Shown here piece after piece: positions 7,263 through 15,736 of a stretch of DNA of 34,594 bases (its first letter is position 1; every line of letters begins with the position of its first letter). This DNA is from an uncultured Bacillota bacterium (GTDB taxonomy: Bacteria; Bacillota; Clostridia; Peptostreptococcales; Anaerovoracaceae): assembly GCA_949284065.1 (NCBI GenBank), contig CASDUO010000015.1:1-34594 (forward strand). The letters are read 5' to 3'. The notes beneath the pieces were generated by a model that was not told where the DNA came from, did not search any database, and saw only the letters and a program-made list of their open reading frames with translations. Made by a program: the position numbers and the translations under genes.

Positions 7263-7547
7263 ATGGACAGAGAAAGAAAAAGTGAGTTTTCTTTTAAGAT
7301 CTGCGAACATATCGGAACGATAGCGACCAATGGTTCCGGGTGGACCAAGGAGCTCAACTTAGTGTCATGGAACGGAGCAGATCCGAAATATGATATCAGG
7401 GATTGGGACAGAGATCATACCCACATGGGCCGTGGCCTGACTTTCAAAAAGGAAGAAATGAAAGCGCTGGTGGGTCTGGCGCTGGATCACGGAATAGGAC
7501 CTGAAAGTGAAGGGATCGCAGATGAAGGTATGTTGACTGCAGAGTAA
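7263..7547 (+). CDS. YdbC-like PC4/p15 single-stranded-nucleic-acid-binding protein
   Basis: A small 94-residue protein whose central part, KELNLVSWNGADPKYDIRDW, followed by MGRGLTFKKEEMKAL, matches the bacterial YdbC branch of the PC4 (transcriptional coactivator p15) fold. Family members bind single-stranded DNA or RNA without sequence preference. The exact cellular role in Firmicutes is not settled. Translation is supported by AAAGGAGGCAGG just before the ATG. It sits alone between an aminotransferase and a convergent kinase gene, probably with its own promoter. The acidic C-terminus (about 78-94) has no assigned role. Confidence 0.75.
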   Translation: MDRERKSEFSFKICEHIGTIATNGSGWTKELNLVSWNGADPKYDIRDWDRDHTHMGRGLTFKKEEMKALVGLALDHGIGPESEGIADEGMLTAE

Positions 7548-7582
7548 GAGCAAAAACGATAGCGCGGTTTATATGCAACAAA

Positions 7583-7620
7583 AATATCCCCCTGGGGCTG
7601 AGAGGTCCGGGGGATATTCG
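7583..7620. terminator. Bidirectional terminator between convergent genes
   Basis: AATATCCCCC (7583-7592) pairs perfectly with GGGGGATATT (7609-7618) around a 16-nt loop. On the minus strand the stem is followed by TTTTTG and ends the kinase transcript. On the plus strand only a weak CGTTT tail follows, which would serve the YdbC-like gene. Confidence 0.8.
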
Positions 7621-7637
7621 TTTACATGAGATCAGTT

Positions 7638-9311
7638 TCAGACATATATGCTGCCGCCTATGAACTCCCTGAGTATGGACTGGTTGCTCACGTAATCGTC
7701 ATGGGGGCAATCCTGGAAAAACTCCAGGAATTTTATCATCCTGAGGGCTTCGGAAAACTCGGGGGAATCTTTCCCCACGGATTCCAGAAGGGGCAGGACA
7801 TGCTTCTTCAAAATGCTGAGTTCATATATGAGCATGGAGTTGAACACAGTATCGGCCTCATTGCTGTATGGGAATATGTTTTTATCTTCGCCGGCTCTGA
7901 CCTTGGGCCATATGGCCAAAGTCGCAGAGGCGGAATATCCTCTGGTCCTGCTGTCCCTCGCTATACGCCGGAGCACGCGGGTGTCCGTCGTGGGTATCCG
8001 GTTGTGAGAATCGAGGCCCAGCTGGGTAAGAGGGCTTATGTATATACGGTATTTATCTTTTTCGGAGACTCGCTGTGAAAGCTTTCCGTTGAGAGCGTGT
8101 ATGCCCTCTATTATCACTACGGAATTCTCATTCAGCTCCACTATCCTTTCACCGAATATCTTCTTCCCCGAAACGAAGTCAAAGCGGGGTATGTCGGCCC
8201 GGCCCCCTTCCAGCAGGGATGTCATGTCGCTGTTGAACAACTGCAGATCGAGAGCTTCCAGATCCTCGAAGTTTTTTTCACCGTTTTCATCAGGAGCGAG
8301 ATCATCTCTGTCTATGAAATAATCGTCAGTGCCGAGATACAGGGGAGAAAGCCCCAGGACTTTGAGCTGGGTACACAATCTTTTGGCGAATGTGGTCTTG
8401 CCCGAAGAGGAAGGCCCTGCGATGAGGACCATACGCCTGGCTTTTTCACGTATCTCATTGGCTATTTCCACTATGCGCTTTTCGTGGAGAGCCTCACACA
8501 GAGTTATGATCTCCAAAGGGGATCTCTTCATGGCGCCGTTGAGATCTGTCACGTCGTTTATGTCCAGCAGGTCCTGCCAGCTTTCCGTTTCCTTGAATGC
8601 GGCATACATATTCGTCTCCTCGACGAAGGGAGGTATGACATCGGGAGCCGACGGCTGGGGAAGGCGCAGGAGTACGCCGTCGCCGTAGGGCATCAGGTCG
8701 TAAAGATATATATATCCTGTTGAGGGTACCATGAGACTGTAAAAGAAATCTCTGTAACCGTCCAGATCATAATACTTGAAAATAGTATACTGATGTCCGG
8801 CCTCTAAAAGCCGTTCTTTATCCTCAAAGCCCATTTTGTCGATGAGCTCCAAAGCCCTGTCCCTGTCGGCCATGTGCGCCTTTATGGGAAGATCGGCCTG
8901 AACGAGTCTGTCCATCCGGGCTTTTATTTCATCTATAACAGAGGAGTCGGGTTTTTCGGGAGCCGATATCTTGGTGAAAAGGCCTTTGCTCAAAGAGTTC
9001 TGGATCCTTACGGAAGAGTCGTCACCGAGCACATCTTTTACAGCTTTCAGATAAAGCAGGACCACGCTGTTCTGATATATCCTGTTGGCAGTGGCGTTGC
9101 GAAGATCCAGGAACTCCAAAGTGCAGTCGTCGGTAATAGGATGATCCATCTGCCTCACTCTGCCGTCCACCTTGGCGGCGATCACTGGATAGGGACGATC
9201 CTGACCGGAAACGGACAGTACGGAGGCCGGAGATGCGGGACTTTCAGACCGGATATTTTTATCGACGCCGTCTTGATCCCTTATTGTGATATTTATTTTC
9301 GAGTTTTCCAT
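7638..9311 (-). CDS. Nucleoside (uridine) kinase with N-terminal TGS/ThrRS-like domain
   Basis: A 557-residue P-loop kinase of the phosphoribulokinase/uridine kinase family, expected to phosphorylate uridine or cytidine with a nucleoside triphosphate. The C-terminal half carries GPSSSGKT (299-306), the substrate-side TDDYF (328-332) and VVIIEGIHALN. The N-terminal about 230 residues resemble the TGS and second domain of threonyl-tRNA synthetase, an arrangement widespread in clostridial nucleoside kinases; for comparison, classical Udk is about 210 residues. I chose the ATG at 9311 because AGGG lies upstream; a GTG at 9377 lacks a ribosome-binding site. The gene is divergent from the S10 cluster and ends at the bidirectional terminator. 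Confidence 0.85.
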   Translation of the reverse strand: MENSKINITIRDQDGVDKNIRSESPASPASVLSVSGQDRPYPVIAAKVDGRVRQMDHPITDDCTLEFLDLRNATANRIYQNSVVLLYLKAVKDVLGDDSSVRIQNSLSKGLFTKISAPEKPDSSVIDEIKARMDRLVQADLPIKAHMADRDRALELIDKMGFEDKERLLEAGHQYTIFKYYDLDGYRDFFYSLMVPSTGYIYLYDLMPYGDGVLLRLPQPSAPDVIPPFVEETNMYAAFKETESWQDLLDINDVTDLNGAMKRSPLEIITLCEALHEKRIVEIANEIREKARRMVLIAGPSSSGKTTFAKRLCTQLKVLGLSPLYLGTDDYFIDRDDLAPDENGEKNFEDLEALDLQLFNSDMTSLLEGGRADIPRFDFVSGKKIFGERIVELNENSVVIIEGIHALNGKLSQRVSEKDKYRIYISPLTQLGLDSHNRIPTTDTRVLRRIARDSRTRGYSASATLAIWPKVRAGEDKNIFPYSNEADTVFNSMLIYELSILKKHVLPLLESVGKDSPEFSEALRMIKFLEFFQDCPHDDYVSNQSILREFIGGSIYV

Positions 9312-9377
9312 TTTACTTTCCCTGTACAAGTTAGGTGTTAGTTTGTGTTTTTCAACATTGTTTCCGGTCCTCATCAC

Positions 9378-9660
9378 GGCCGGCAGTATAGAAAGACTTT
9401 ATCACGGGACAGATGAAAAGGCAATGACATGGGCGATATGAGGGGTATTGAGAAAGAGAGGGAAAAGAAGGTACACCATATACAGCGGTATAGCAGTGGA
9501 AAAACAAAAAAAGTACTAAATATGGCAGAAGAGCTACAGGACGATACGAGCCAGAATATAAACACACACGGAACGGTGTAACGCATAGCTCTGCTGAACA
9601 TGTTGAAAACACACGATTTTTTTACCAAAAAAGCAATAAAAAGTTTTGAAAAAATTTTAC
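9378..9660. other. Gene-free divergent region upstream of the S10 promoter
   Basis: This stretch between the kinase start and the S10 promoter has no convincing gene. It is A-rich on the plus strand, with poly-A and poly-T runs near 9504-9512, 9616-9622 and 9638-9660 that may act as UP elements. It contains an 11-base inverted repeat with one mismatch, CAGAAGAGCTA (9526-9536) and TAGCTCTGCTG (9586-9596). On the minus strand that repeat precedes a T-rich run, so it could lie in the kinase leader. I see no confident minus-strand promoter. Confidence 0.45.
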
Positions 9661-9667
9661 CTTTTAC

Positions 9668-9696
9668 TTGCATTGCTATTTTATTTGTTATATACT
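9668..9696 (+). promoter_or_regulatory. Main promoter of the S10-spc-alpha cluster
   Basis: TTGCAT (-35, 9668-9673) and TATACT (-10, 9691-9696) are exactly 17 bp apart, with a strongly AT-rich tract immediately upstream (about 9612-9667) that fits an UP element. Transcription should begin near 9703, leaving a leader of about 259 nt before rpsJ. Confidence 0.8.
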
Positions 9697-9702
9697 CTAA
9701 AA

Positions 9703-9961
9703 GCTTGCGGTATAAGCGTTGACGCGGGAAGTTGCTGAGCTATCAGGTAATTTCCGCCGAGAATTGTCCCCGCAGGACGGGGGCGAAGGGCGTTTTTACC
9801 CCGTGAGATGTGGAAGATATATGAAAACACACGGGAGAGTGTACTGAATGGGACACAGACGGAAACCGCAAGATTCCAACGATATAGACAGGTACACACA
9901 GGCTGACAGCCGCGCCCTTGTACAAGAATAGCGATAACCGTACAAAAAAGAGGAGGAAAAA
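9703..9961 (+). promoter_or_regulatory. Structured S10-operon leader with attenuator-like terminator
   Basis: Hairpin 1 pairs GGAAGTT (9727-9733) with AATTTCC (9749-9755), with a further CTGA/TCAG stem above an internal loop. Hairpin 2 has an inner stem GTCCCCG (9766-9772)/CGGGGGC (9778-9784) nested in CGCC (9755-9758)/GGCG (9789-9792), followed directly by TTTTT (9793-9797), as in an intrinsic terminator. ACGGGG (9777-9782) can instead pair with CCCCGT (9799-9804), which would disrupt hairpin 2. Near the ribosome-binding site are GGCT/AGCC (9901-9911) and TTGTAC/GTACAA (9918-9945). The layout recalls the E. coli S10 leader, where L4 controls termination; that L4 acts here is inference. Confidence 0.55.
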
Positions 9962-10273
9962 ATGAGCGAATTGCAAAAAATCAGGATCAAGCTCAAGGCT
10001 TATGATCACGCACTGCTGGACATGTCTGCAGCAAAGATCGTAGAAGCGGCAAAAAAGACGGGCACAGAAGTATCCGGCCCCATACCGCTTCCCACAGAGA
10101 AAGAAGTAGTCACGATCTTGCGAGCTGTACACAAATACAAGGATTCCAGGGAACAGTTCGAACAGAGGACCCACAAGAGACTTATAGACATAAACAACGC
10201 TACGGCAAAAACCACCGAGGCGCTCACGAAGCTGGAGCTGCCTGCAGGAGTGGAGATAGAGATCAAATTGTAA
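9962..10273 (+). CDS. rpsJ: Ribosomal protein S10 (NusE)
   Basis: Component of the 30S head and, as NusE, partner of NusB in rRNA antitermination. The 103-residue length is standard. Family-typical wording includes [14 protein letters not shown] at the start, [10 protein letters not shown] in the loop that inserts into the 30S, and THKRLIDI. It has an AGAGGAGG ribosome-binding site and is the first gene of the cluster. The genes often found just upstream (rpsL, rpsG, fusA, tuf) are absent, so the str operon is not joined to S10 here. Confidence 0.98.
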   Translation: MSELQKIRIKLKAYDHALLDMSAAKIVEAAKKTGTEVSGPIPLPTEKEVVTILRAVHKYKDSREQFEQRTHKRLIDINNATAKTTEALTKLELPAGVEIEIKL

Positions 10274-10331
10274 AAGCTGCTTAGTATGATCGGGGAGAGA
10301 CCCGATCCGCTGTAAGAACAGGAGGTAAGAA

Positions 10332-10967
10332 ATGATAACATTACTGGGAAGGAAAATCGGCATGACGCAGATTTTCACCGATGCAGGCAAAATGATACCT
10401 GTCACGGTCATCGAAGCAGGTCCGGAAGTAGTGACTCAGGTAAAGACAGAGGAAACTGACGGATATGCGGCAGTGCAGGTGGGATTCGAAGACAAAAAGG
10501 CAAACAGGACCAACAAGCCTGAGGAAGGCCACTTCAAAAAGGCCGGCATAGAGGCAAAGAAAAACCTGGCAGAGTTCAGGATCGAAGAAGGAGAGAGCTA
10601 CGAAGTGGGACAGATAATAACGGTAGCCGCCTTCGAGGAAGGGAAGAAGCTGGATATAACAGGGACTTCCAAAGGAAAAGGGACTCAGGGCAACATAAAG
10701 AGACACGGACATCACAGAGGCCCCATGAGCCACGGTTCAAAACACAAGAGGCTCCACGGTGCATTGGCAGGAGCATCCTATCCCGGAAGAGTATTCAAGG
10801 GGAACAAGAGCCCGGGAAGAATGGGCAGAGAAACAGTGACCGTTCAGAACGTGGAACTGGTGAAGATCATTGAAGACAGGAACCTTTTGCTGGTAAAAGG
10901 CGCCGTACCCGGCGGAAAAGGCGGATTGCTCAAGATCCGTTATGCGGTAAAAGGTCAGGACGAATAG
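10332..10967 (+). CDS. rplC: Ribosomal protein L3
   Basis: Early-assembly 50S protein whose loop reaches toward the peptidyl-transferase centre. The 211-residue product begins ITLLGRKIGMTQIF and contains the core GTSKGKGTQGNIKRHGHHRGPMSHGSKHKR, which includes the centre-reaching loop, and MGRETVTVQN. Length and order match bacterial L3. It lies 58 bases after rpsJ and has an AGGAGG site. Confidence 0.98.
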   Translation: MITLLGRKIGMTQIFTDAGKMIPVTVIEAGPEVVTQVKTEETDGYAAVQVGFEDKKANRTNKPEEGHFKKAGIEAKKNLAEFRIEEGESYEVGQIITVAAFEEGKKLDITGTSKGKGTQGNIKRHGHHRGPMSHGSKHKRLHGALAGASYPGRVFKGNKSPGRMGRETVTVQNVELVKIIEDRNLLLVKGAVPGGKGGLLKIRYAVKGQDE

Positions 10968-10996
10968 AGGATACTTCGGAAGGGAGGAAGTAAGAA

Positions 10997-11620
10997 ATGG
11001 CAAAAGTAACAATGCTCGACCAGACAGGCAAGGATCTGGGCACCATCGAGCTTAAAGACGAGATATTCGCCATAGAGCCCAACCAGAACGCAGTACACGC
11101 AGTGGTTGTAAATCATCTGGCAAACAGAAGACAGGGCACCCAGTCTGCAAAGACCAGGGGCGAAGTCAGAGGAGGAGGCAGGAAGCCTTTCAGACAAAAG
11201 GGTACAGGAAGACACAGACAGGGAAGCACGACAGACCCCACACAGGTAGGAGGCGGTGTAACATTCGCACCAAAGCCCAGGAGCTACAGATATAAGCTCC
11301 CCAAGTCCGTAAGAAGACTTGCAATGTTCTCGGCCCTTTCTGCAAAGGTGGCGGAAAAAGAGATCATAGTGCTTGATAAACTGACATTCGACGAGCCTAA
11401 AACCAAAGAGATGGTAAAGGTCCTCGCAAACATAAAAGCCGCAAAGAAAGCTCTCATAGTGACGGCAGAGAAAGACGAAAACGTGGTACGTTCGGCGGCT
11501 AACATACCCGGAGTAAAAACCACACCGTCATCTGCGATCAATGTTTATGACATCGTGAATCACGAAAGCTTCATAATCACCAAGGATGCGGTAGAAAAGA
11601 TCCAGGAGGTGTATTCATAA
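10997..11620 (+). CDS. rplD: Ribosomal protein L4
   Basis: 50S protein lining the exit tunnel. At 207 residues it is normal. The internal extended loop is visible as [29 protein letters not shown], followed by [13 protein letters not shown]. In E. coli L4 also represses its own operon by promoting termination in the S10 leader. The attenuator-like leader upstream of rpsJ makes L4 the first candidate regulator, though this has to be shown. Its stop codon overlaps the rplW start (TAATG), so the two are translationally coupled. Confidence 0.98.
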   Translation: MAKVTMLDQTGKDLGTIELKDEIFAIEPNQNAVHAVVVNHLANRRQGTQSAKTRGEVRGGGRKPFRQKGTGRHRQGSTTDPTQVGGGVTFAPKPRSYRYKLPKSVRRLAMFSALSAKVAEKEIIVLDKLTFDEPKTKEMVKVLANIKAAKKALIVTAEKDENVVRSAANIPGVKTTPSSAINVYDIVNHESFIITKDAVEKIQEVYS

Positions 11621-11910
11621 TGGCAACCCCTTACGACATCATATTGAAACCTGTTATCACCGAACGAAGCATGGAGGAAGTACAGAACAGAAAATACACT
11701 TTCAAGGTTGCGGTGGATGCTAACAAAACACAGGTGAGAAGAGCCGTCGAAGAGATATTCGACGTGGAAGTTGAGAAAGTCAACATAATGAACGTTAAAG
11801 GCAAAGTAAAGAGAATGGGAAGATATGTAGGTACGACTGCCGCATCCAAAAAGGCTGTGGTGACTCTTACAAAAGGCAGTAAGGAAATTGAATTCTTCCA
11901 GGGACTATAG
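11620..11910 (+). CDS. rplW: Ribosomal protein L23
   Basis: 50S protein at the tunnel exit, docking site for trigger factor and the signal recognition particle. The 96-residue product has the family start ([14 protein letters not shown]), [14 protein letters not shown] and the tail [19 protein letters not shown]. It shares one base with the rplD stop, so its translation likely depends on ribosomes finishing L4. Confidence 0.97.
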   Translation: MATPYDIILKPVITERSMEEVQNRKYTFKVAVDANKTQVRRAVEEIFDVEVEKVNIMNVKGKVKRMGRYVGTTAASKKAVVTLTKGSKEIEFFQGL

Positions 11911-11925
11911 TAAGGAGGAGAGAAG

Positions 11926-12759
11926 ATGGCAATAAAAAAATATAACCCCACTACTCCCGGTCGCAGAGGCATGACGGTTTCCGCCTTTGAGGAAATCACC
12001 ACGAGCACACCGGAAAAGTCTCTGACAGTCACCCTTAAAAAGCACTCCGGAAGAAATTCCAGAGGCAAGATAACGGTAAGACACAGAGGCGGCGGGTACA
12101 GACCGAAGTACAGGATAATAGATTTCAAGAGGAACAAAGACGGTATCGAAGCCAAAGTGGCGACCATAGAATACGATCCCAACCGAAATGCAAATATAGC
12201 CCTGCTGATATATGCAGATGGAGAGAAAAGATATATCATCGCTCCTCAGGGACTGAAAGTAGGAGACAGGATCGTGTCGGGCGCAGACGCCGATATCAAG
12301 ACAGGAAACGCGCTGCCACTGGCAAACATCCCTCTCGGTACAGTGGTACACAATGTGGAGATGAAGCCGGGCAAGGGCGGACAGATAGCCAGAGCTGCAG
12401 GCAACGGAGCACAGCTCATAGCAAAAGAAGGCGACTTCGCCCAGCTGAGACTTCCCTCGGGAGAGGTCAGAAAGATAAGGATGGAGTGCAGAGCCACCAT
12501 AGGTGAAGTAGGAAATGGTGACTACGCCAACATCAATATCGGTAAAGCCGGAAGAAAAAGACATATGGGTATAAGACCTACGGTAAGAGGTTCTGTGATG
12601 AACCCCAACGACCACCCTCACGGCGGTGGTGAAGGAAAGGCTGGAATAGGACGTGTGGGCCCTGTAACACCTTGGGGCAAACCGGCACTGGGATACAAGA
12701 CCAGGAAAAAGAACAAGGCGTCCGACAAGTATATCGTTAAAGACAGGAGAGTTAAGTAG
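11926..12759 (+). CDS. rplB: Ribosomal protein L2
   Basis: Large, highly conserved 50S protein needed for subunit joining and peptidyl-transferase centre assembly. The 277-residue sequence has the N-terminal [14 protein letters not shown], the OB-fold core with [11 protein letters not shown], and the C-terminal [13 protein letters not shown] segment containing the near-invariant histidine close to the catalytic centre. Ribosome-binding site AGGAGAG. Confidence 0.98.
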   Translation: MAIKKYNPTTPGRRGMTVSAFEEITTSTPEKSLTVTLKKHSGRNSRGKITVRHRGGGYRPKYRIIDFKRNKDGIEAKVATIEYDPNRNANIALLIYADGEKRYIIAPQGLKVGDRIVSGADADIKTGNALPLANIPLGTVVHNVEMKPGKGGQIARAAGNGAQLIAKEGDFAQLRLPSGEVRKIRMECRATIGEVGNGDYANINIGKAGRKRHMGIRPTVRGSVMNPNDHPHGGGEGKAGIGRVGPVTPWGKPALGYKTRKKNKASDKYIVKDRRVK

Positions 12760-12776
12760 GAAGGAGCATAAGACAA

Positions 12777-13052
12777 ATGGGTAGATCGCTTAAAAAAGGT
12801 CCTTTCGTGGAGCCCAAGCTTCTCAAAGCTATAGAAGAAATGAATGCGGCCAACGAAAAGAAAGTAATCAAAACCTGGTCAAGGCCGTCCACTATTTTCC
12901 CTCAGATGGTGGGACATACGATAGCCGTCCACGACGGAAGGAAACACGTGCCTGTATACATCACTGAGGATATGGTAGGACACAGGCTTGGAGAATTCGC
13001 TCCTACCAGAACTTACAGAGGACACAGTGCAGACAAGAAAACTTCAGTTTAA
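12777..13052 (+). CDS. rpsS: Ribosomal protein S19
   Basis: 30S head protein that forms a complex with S13 and contacts the A-site finger. The 91-residue product has the expected [11 protein letters not shown] start, [23 protein letters not shown] and the C-terminal [15 protein letters not shown]. It lies 17 bases after rplB with an AGGAAGGAG site. Confidence 0.98.
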   Translation: MGRSLKKGPFVEPKLLKAIEEMNAANEKKVIKTWSRPSTIFPQMVGHTIAVHDGRKHVPVYITEDMVGHRLGEFAPTRTYRGHSADKKTSV

Positions 13053-13075
13053 GTAAGAAAAGGAGAACGATTATT

Positions 13076-13423
13076 ATGGAAGCAAAAGCAGTTGCAAAAT
13101 ATGTGAGAATGTCTCCGATCAAGCTTAAGCCCGTGACCGACCTGGTCAGAGGAAAAGACTTAAACGAAGCATTGAACATATTGAAATTCACCCCGGGCAA
13201 AGGGGCTGAACTGGTTGAAAAGGTAGTCAAGTCCGCCGCAGCCAACGCAGAGAACAATCTGGATCTTAATCCGGACGATCTGTATGTTGCGGAGGTCTAT
13301 GCTCATCAGGGACCGACCATGAAGAGATGGAGAGCCGGTGCTCAGGGAAGAGCATCAATGATACTTAAGAGGAGCAGCCATATCGGCGTTACTCTCAGAG
13401 AGAAGAATGAGGAGGTTCAGTAG
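13076..13423 (+). CDS. rplV: Ribosomal protein L22
   Basis: 50S protein whose beta-hairpin lines the exit tunnel opposite L4. The 115-residue product shows YVRMSPIKLKPVTDLVRGK at the start and the hairpin segment QGPTMKRWRAGAQGRASMILKRSSHI. The stop codon abuts the rpsC ATG with no gap; the rpsC ribosome-binding site (GAGGAGG) lies inside the last codons of rplV. Confidence 0.97.
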   Translation: MEAKAVAKYVRMSPIKLKPVTDLVRGKDLNEALNILKFTPGKGAELVEKVVKSAAANAENNLDLNPDDLYVAEVYAHQGPTMKRWRAGAQGRASMILKRSSHIGVTLREKNEEVQ

Positions 13424-14398
13424 ATGGGTCAGAAAGTAAGTCCACACGGACTCAGAGTAGGCGTTATAAAAGACTGGGATTCCAAGTGGTATGCAAATAA
13501 AAACAACTTTGCGGACAACCTGGTGGAAGATAACGAGATCAGAGAATTCGTAAAGAAAAAGTTATATGCGGCGGGAGTTTCAAAGGTAGTCATCGAAAGA
13601 CCTGCCGAAAACAAACTGAGAGTGACCATAATGGTAGGTAAGCCCGGCATGGTCATCGGAAGATCGGGAGACGGTATAGAAGAACTCAAAAAAGAGCTGG
13701 TGAAGATCAGCAAAAAGACCGTCACCGTGGAAGTGAAAGAAGTAAGAAGAGCGGAACTGGACGCACAGCTTACAGCGGAAAGCATCGCACAGGCTCTTGA
13801 AAAAAGGATATCCTTCAGAAGAGCCATGAAGCAGGCCATAGGCAGGACCATGAAGGCCGGCGCACAGGGGACAAAAGTCCTGGTATCCGGCAGACTTGGC
13901 GGAGCCGAGATTGCAAGAAGCGAAAAATACAGTGAAGGAAACGTTCCTCTCCATACCCTCAGAGCCGACATCGACTACGGATTCGCCGAAGCCGACACCA
14001 CATACGGAAAGATCGGTGTAAAGGTCTGGATAAATCACGGAGAGATCCTGGACAAGGGATTGCAGAGTCCCATCAGGGAAGACAAGCAGGAAGAGAGAAA
14101 ATCCGGAAAGAGATCCAGACGTGACGGCGACAGGAGAAGCAGGCGTGACGGCGATAAGAGACCCAGAAGAGATGGCGAAGGCGGCGACAGGAAAAGAGGC
14201 CGCAGAGACGACCGTGAAAAGGTTGCCAAAGCAGTGAACCCCAGGGTCTCCAAAAAGCCCAAGCCCGATCCTGCAGCTGAAGCCGAAGCAAAGGCAAAGG
14301 CCAAAGCAGCAGAGGAAGCCGCACAGGAGGCAGCCGAAAACGCTGTAGACGATCAGGTGGAAGCGGCACCGGAAACAGAAACAAAGACTGAGGAATAG
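13424..14398 (+). CDS. rpsC: Ribosomal protein S3 with long low-complexity C-terminal tail
   Basis: 30S head protein at the mRNA entry channel, containing a type II KH domain (about 38-106, with IGRSGDG at the GxxG loop) and the conserved C-terminal domain ending near [10 protein letters not shown] (200-209). Canonical bacterial S3 is about 210-230 residues; this product is 324. The extra 109 residues (216-324) are two blocks: a basic block (222-281) with three copies of an eight-residue unit, [14 protein letters not shown] and PRRDGEG (231-253), then an alanine/glutamate-rich acidic block (282-324). No frameshift is apparent, and the next gene starts 27 bases later. The tail sits where mRNA enters, so an RNA-binding or helicase-supporting role is plausible but unproven. 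Confidence 0.96.
   Translation: MGQKVSPHGLRVGVIKDWDSKWYANKNNFADNLVEDNEIREFVKKKLYAAGVSKVVIERPAENKLRVTIMVGKPGMVIGRSGDGIEELKKELVKISKKTVTVEVKEVRRAELDAQLTAESIAQALEKRISFRRAMKQAIGRTMKAGAQGTKVLVSGRLGGAEIARSEKYSEGNVPLHTLRADIDYGFAEADTTYGKIGVKVWINHGEILDKGLQSPIREDKQEERKSGKRSRRDGDRRSRRDGDKRPRRDGEGGDRKRGRRDDREKVAKAVNPRVSKKPKPDPAAEAEAKAKAKAAEEAAQEAAENAVDDQVEAAPETETKTEE
14114..14182 (+). repeat. In-frame octad repeats in the rpsC tail
   Basis: Three consecutive copies of an eight-codon unit encode S/P-RRDG-D/E-x-R. Copies use different synonymous codons (for example AGACGTGACGGC, AGGCGTGACGGC and AGAAGAGATGGC), so the peptide period is better conserved than the DNA, which suggests selection on the protein. 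Confidence 0.6.
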
Positions 14399-14424
14399 AC
14401 AGATAGAGAAAGGAGGAACCGGCC

Positions 14425-14859
14425 ATGTTGATGCCAAAACGCGTTAAGCGCAGAAGAGTACACAGAGGCAGGATGAAGGGCAAAGCCACAAGAGGCAACA
14501 GGATCAGCTACGGACAGTACGGTCTCGTGGCAACAGAACCCGGTTGGATAACCTCGAATCAGATAGAGGCGGCCCGTATAGCAATGACCAGATCCATAAA
14601 AAGAGGCGGTAAAGTATACATCAAGATCTTCCCTCACAAACCGGTAACGAAAAAGCCGGCCGAGGTAAGGATGGGATCCGGTAAAGGTGCACCGGAATAC
14701 TGGGTAGCAGTAGTAAAACCGGGCAGAGTCATGTTCGAGATAGAGGGAGTAACGCAGGCTCAGGCAAAAGAAGCCATGAGACTTGCCTCACACAAGCTCC
14801 CCATCAAGAGCAAGTTCGCCATCAGAGAAGAACAGACAGAAAAGGGTGGTGAAGCATAA
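14425..14859 (+). CDS. rplP: Ribosomal protein L16
   Basis: 50S protein near the A site and needed for tRNA accommodation. The 144-residue product begins [19 protein letters not shown], and contains [25 protein letters not shown] and the conserved [36 protein letters not shown] supports the ATG at 14425. The stop overlaps the rpmC start (TAATG). Confidence 0.98.
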   Translation: MLMPKRVKRRRVHRGRMKGKATRGNRISYGQYGLVATEPGWITSNQIEAARIAMTRSIKRGGKVYIKIFPHKPVTKKPAEVRMGSGKGAPEYWVAVVKPGRVMFEIEGVTQAQAKEAMRLASHKLPIKSKFAIREEQTEKGGEA

Positions 14860-15065
14860 TGGAATTGAAGAAAATAAGAGAAATGTCCGATGCGGAACTC
14901 AATGCCGAACTGGAAAAGATGAAGAAGGATCTTTTCAATCTGAGATTCCAGCACGCAACGGGACAGTTGGAAAACCCCATACAGATGAGGGAGACCAAAA
15001 GGAACATAGCGAGAGTAAAAACCATAATCAGAGAAAAAGAGCTGGCAAAAGCTCAGGCCGAGTAG
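14859..15065 (+). CDS. rpmC: Ribosomal protein L29
   Basis: Small helical 50S protein at the tunnel exit beside L23. The 68-residue product fits: KKIREMSDAELNAEL, then DLFNLRFQHATGQLENP and RETKRNIARVKTIIRE. One-base overlap with rplP indicates translational coupling. Confidence 0.97.
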   Translation: MELKKIREMSDAELNAELEKMKKDLFNLRFQHATGQLENPIQMRETKRNIARVKTIIREKELAKAQAE

Positions 15066-15082
15066 AAAGGAGGATGTAAAAA

Positions 15083-15343
15083 ATGGCAGACGAAAGAAAT
15101 ATGAGAAAGTCAAGAGTCGGCATCGTCGTAAGCGATAAGATGGATAAGACCATAGTAGTCGCACTCGATGATAAAGTAAGACATCCTCTTTACGGCAAAG
15201 CTGTTAAAAGGACAAAAAAAGTCAAGGCTCACGACGAAGAGAACCAGTGCAGCATCGGCGATAAGGTAAGGATAATGGAAACGAGACCTTATTCCAAGGA
15301 CAAGAGATGGAGACTGGTCAAGATAGTTGAGAAAGTACAGTAA
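15083..15343 (+). CDS. rpsQ: Ribosomal protein S17
   Basis: Early-binding 30S body protein with an OB fold. The 86-residue product has the typical [39 protein letters not shown] and [19 protein letters not shown]. It follows an AAAGGAGG site 17 bases after rpmC. Confidence 0.97.
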   Translation: MADERNMRKSRVGIVVSDKMDKTIVVALDDKVRHPLYGKAVKRTKKVKAHDEENQCSIGDKVRIMETRPYSKDKRWRLVKIVEKVQ

Positions 15344-15356
15344 GGAGGCACCGGAA

Positions 15357-15725
15357 ATGATACAGACAGAAACCAGACTGAGAGTTGCTGACAATTCAGG
15401 TGCAAAAGAGCTTTTGTGCATAAGGATACTGGGAGGCACAGGCCGTCAGTATGCCAACATAGGAGATGTAATAGTTTGTACTGTTAAGGAAGCAACACCG
15501 GGCGGAACAGTGAAAAAAGGCGACGTTGTCAAAGCTGTTGTTGTCAGGAGCAAACACGGCGCAAGAAGGGTCGATGGCAGCTATGTCAAATTCGATCAGA
15601 ACGCAGCTGTAATAATAAAGGAAGATAAAAACCCTGTGGGCACGCGTATCTTCGGACCGGTGGCAAGAGAGCTCAGAGACAGGAACTACATGAAGATCGT
15701 GTCTCTGGCACCGGAAGTATTATAG
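15357..15725 (+). CDS. rplN: Ribosomal protein L14
   Basis: 50S protein at the subunit interface that contacts 16S rRNA helix 14. The 122-residue length is exactly that of most L14 proteins and the start [18 protein letters not shown] is canonical. This ATG has TAAGGAGG upstream; an in-frame TTG at 15327 lies inside rpsQ and would add ten non-conserved residues. The C-terminus [24 protein letters not shown] is also standard. Confidence 0.97.
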   Translation: MIQTETRLRVADNSGAKELLCIRILGGTGRQYANIGDVIVCTVKEATPGGTVKKGDVVKAVVVRSKHGARRVDGSYVKFDQNAAVIIKEDKNPVGTRIFGPVARELRDRNYMKIVSLAPEVL

Positions 15726-15736
15726 GAGGTGCGAAA

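Noticed and set aside
9374..9673. Minus-strand 99-residue hydrophobic open frame in the S10 upstream region
   Set aside because: No ribosome-binding site; the composition is that of an A-rich strand read backward, and it overlaps the promoter region and inverted repeat.
14783..15079. Alternative-frame lysine-rich open frame over rplP/rpmC
   Set aside because: It overlaps two certain ribosomal-protein genes in another frame and has the composition of a shadow frame.
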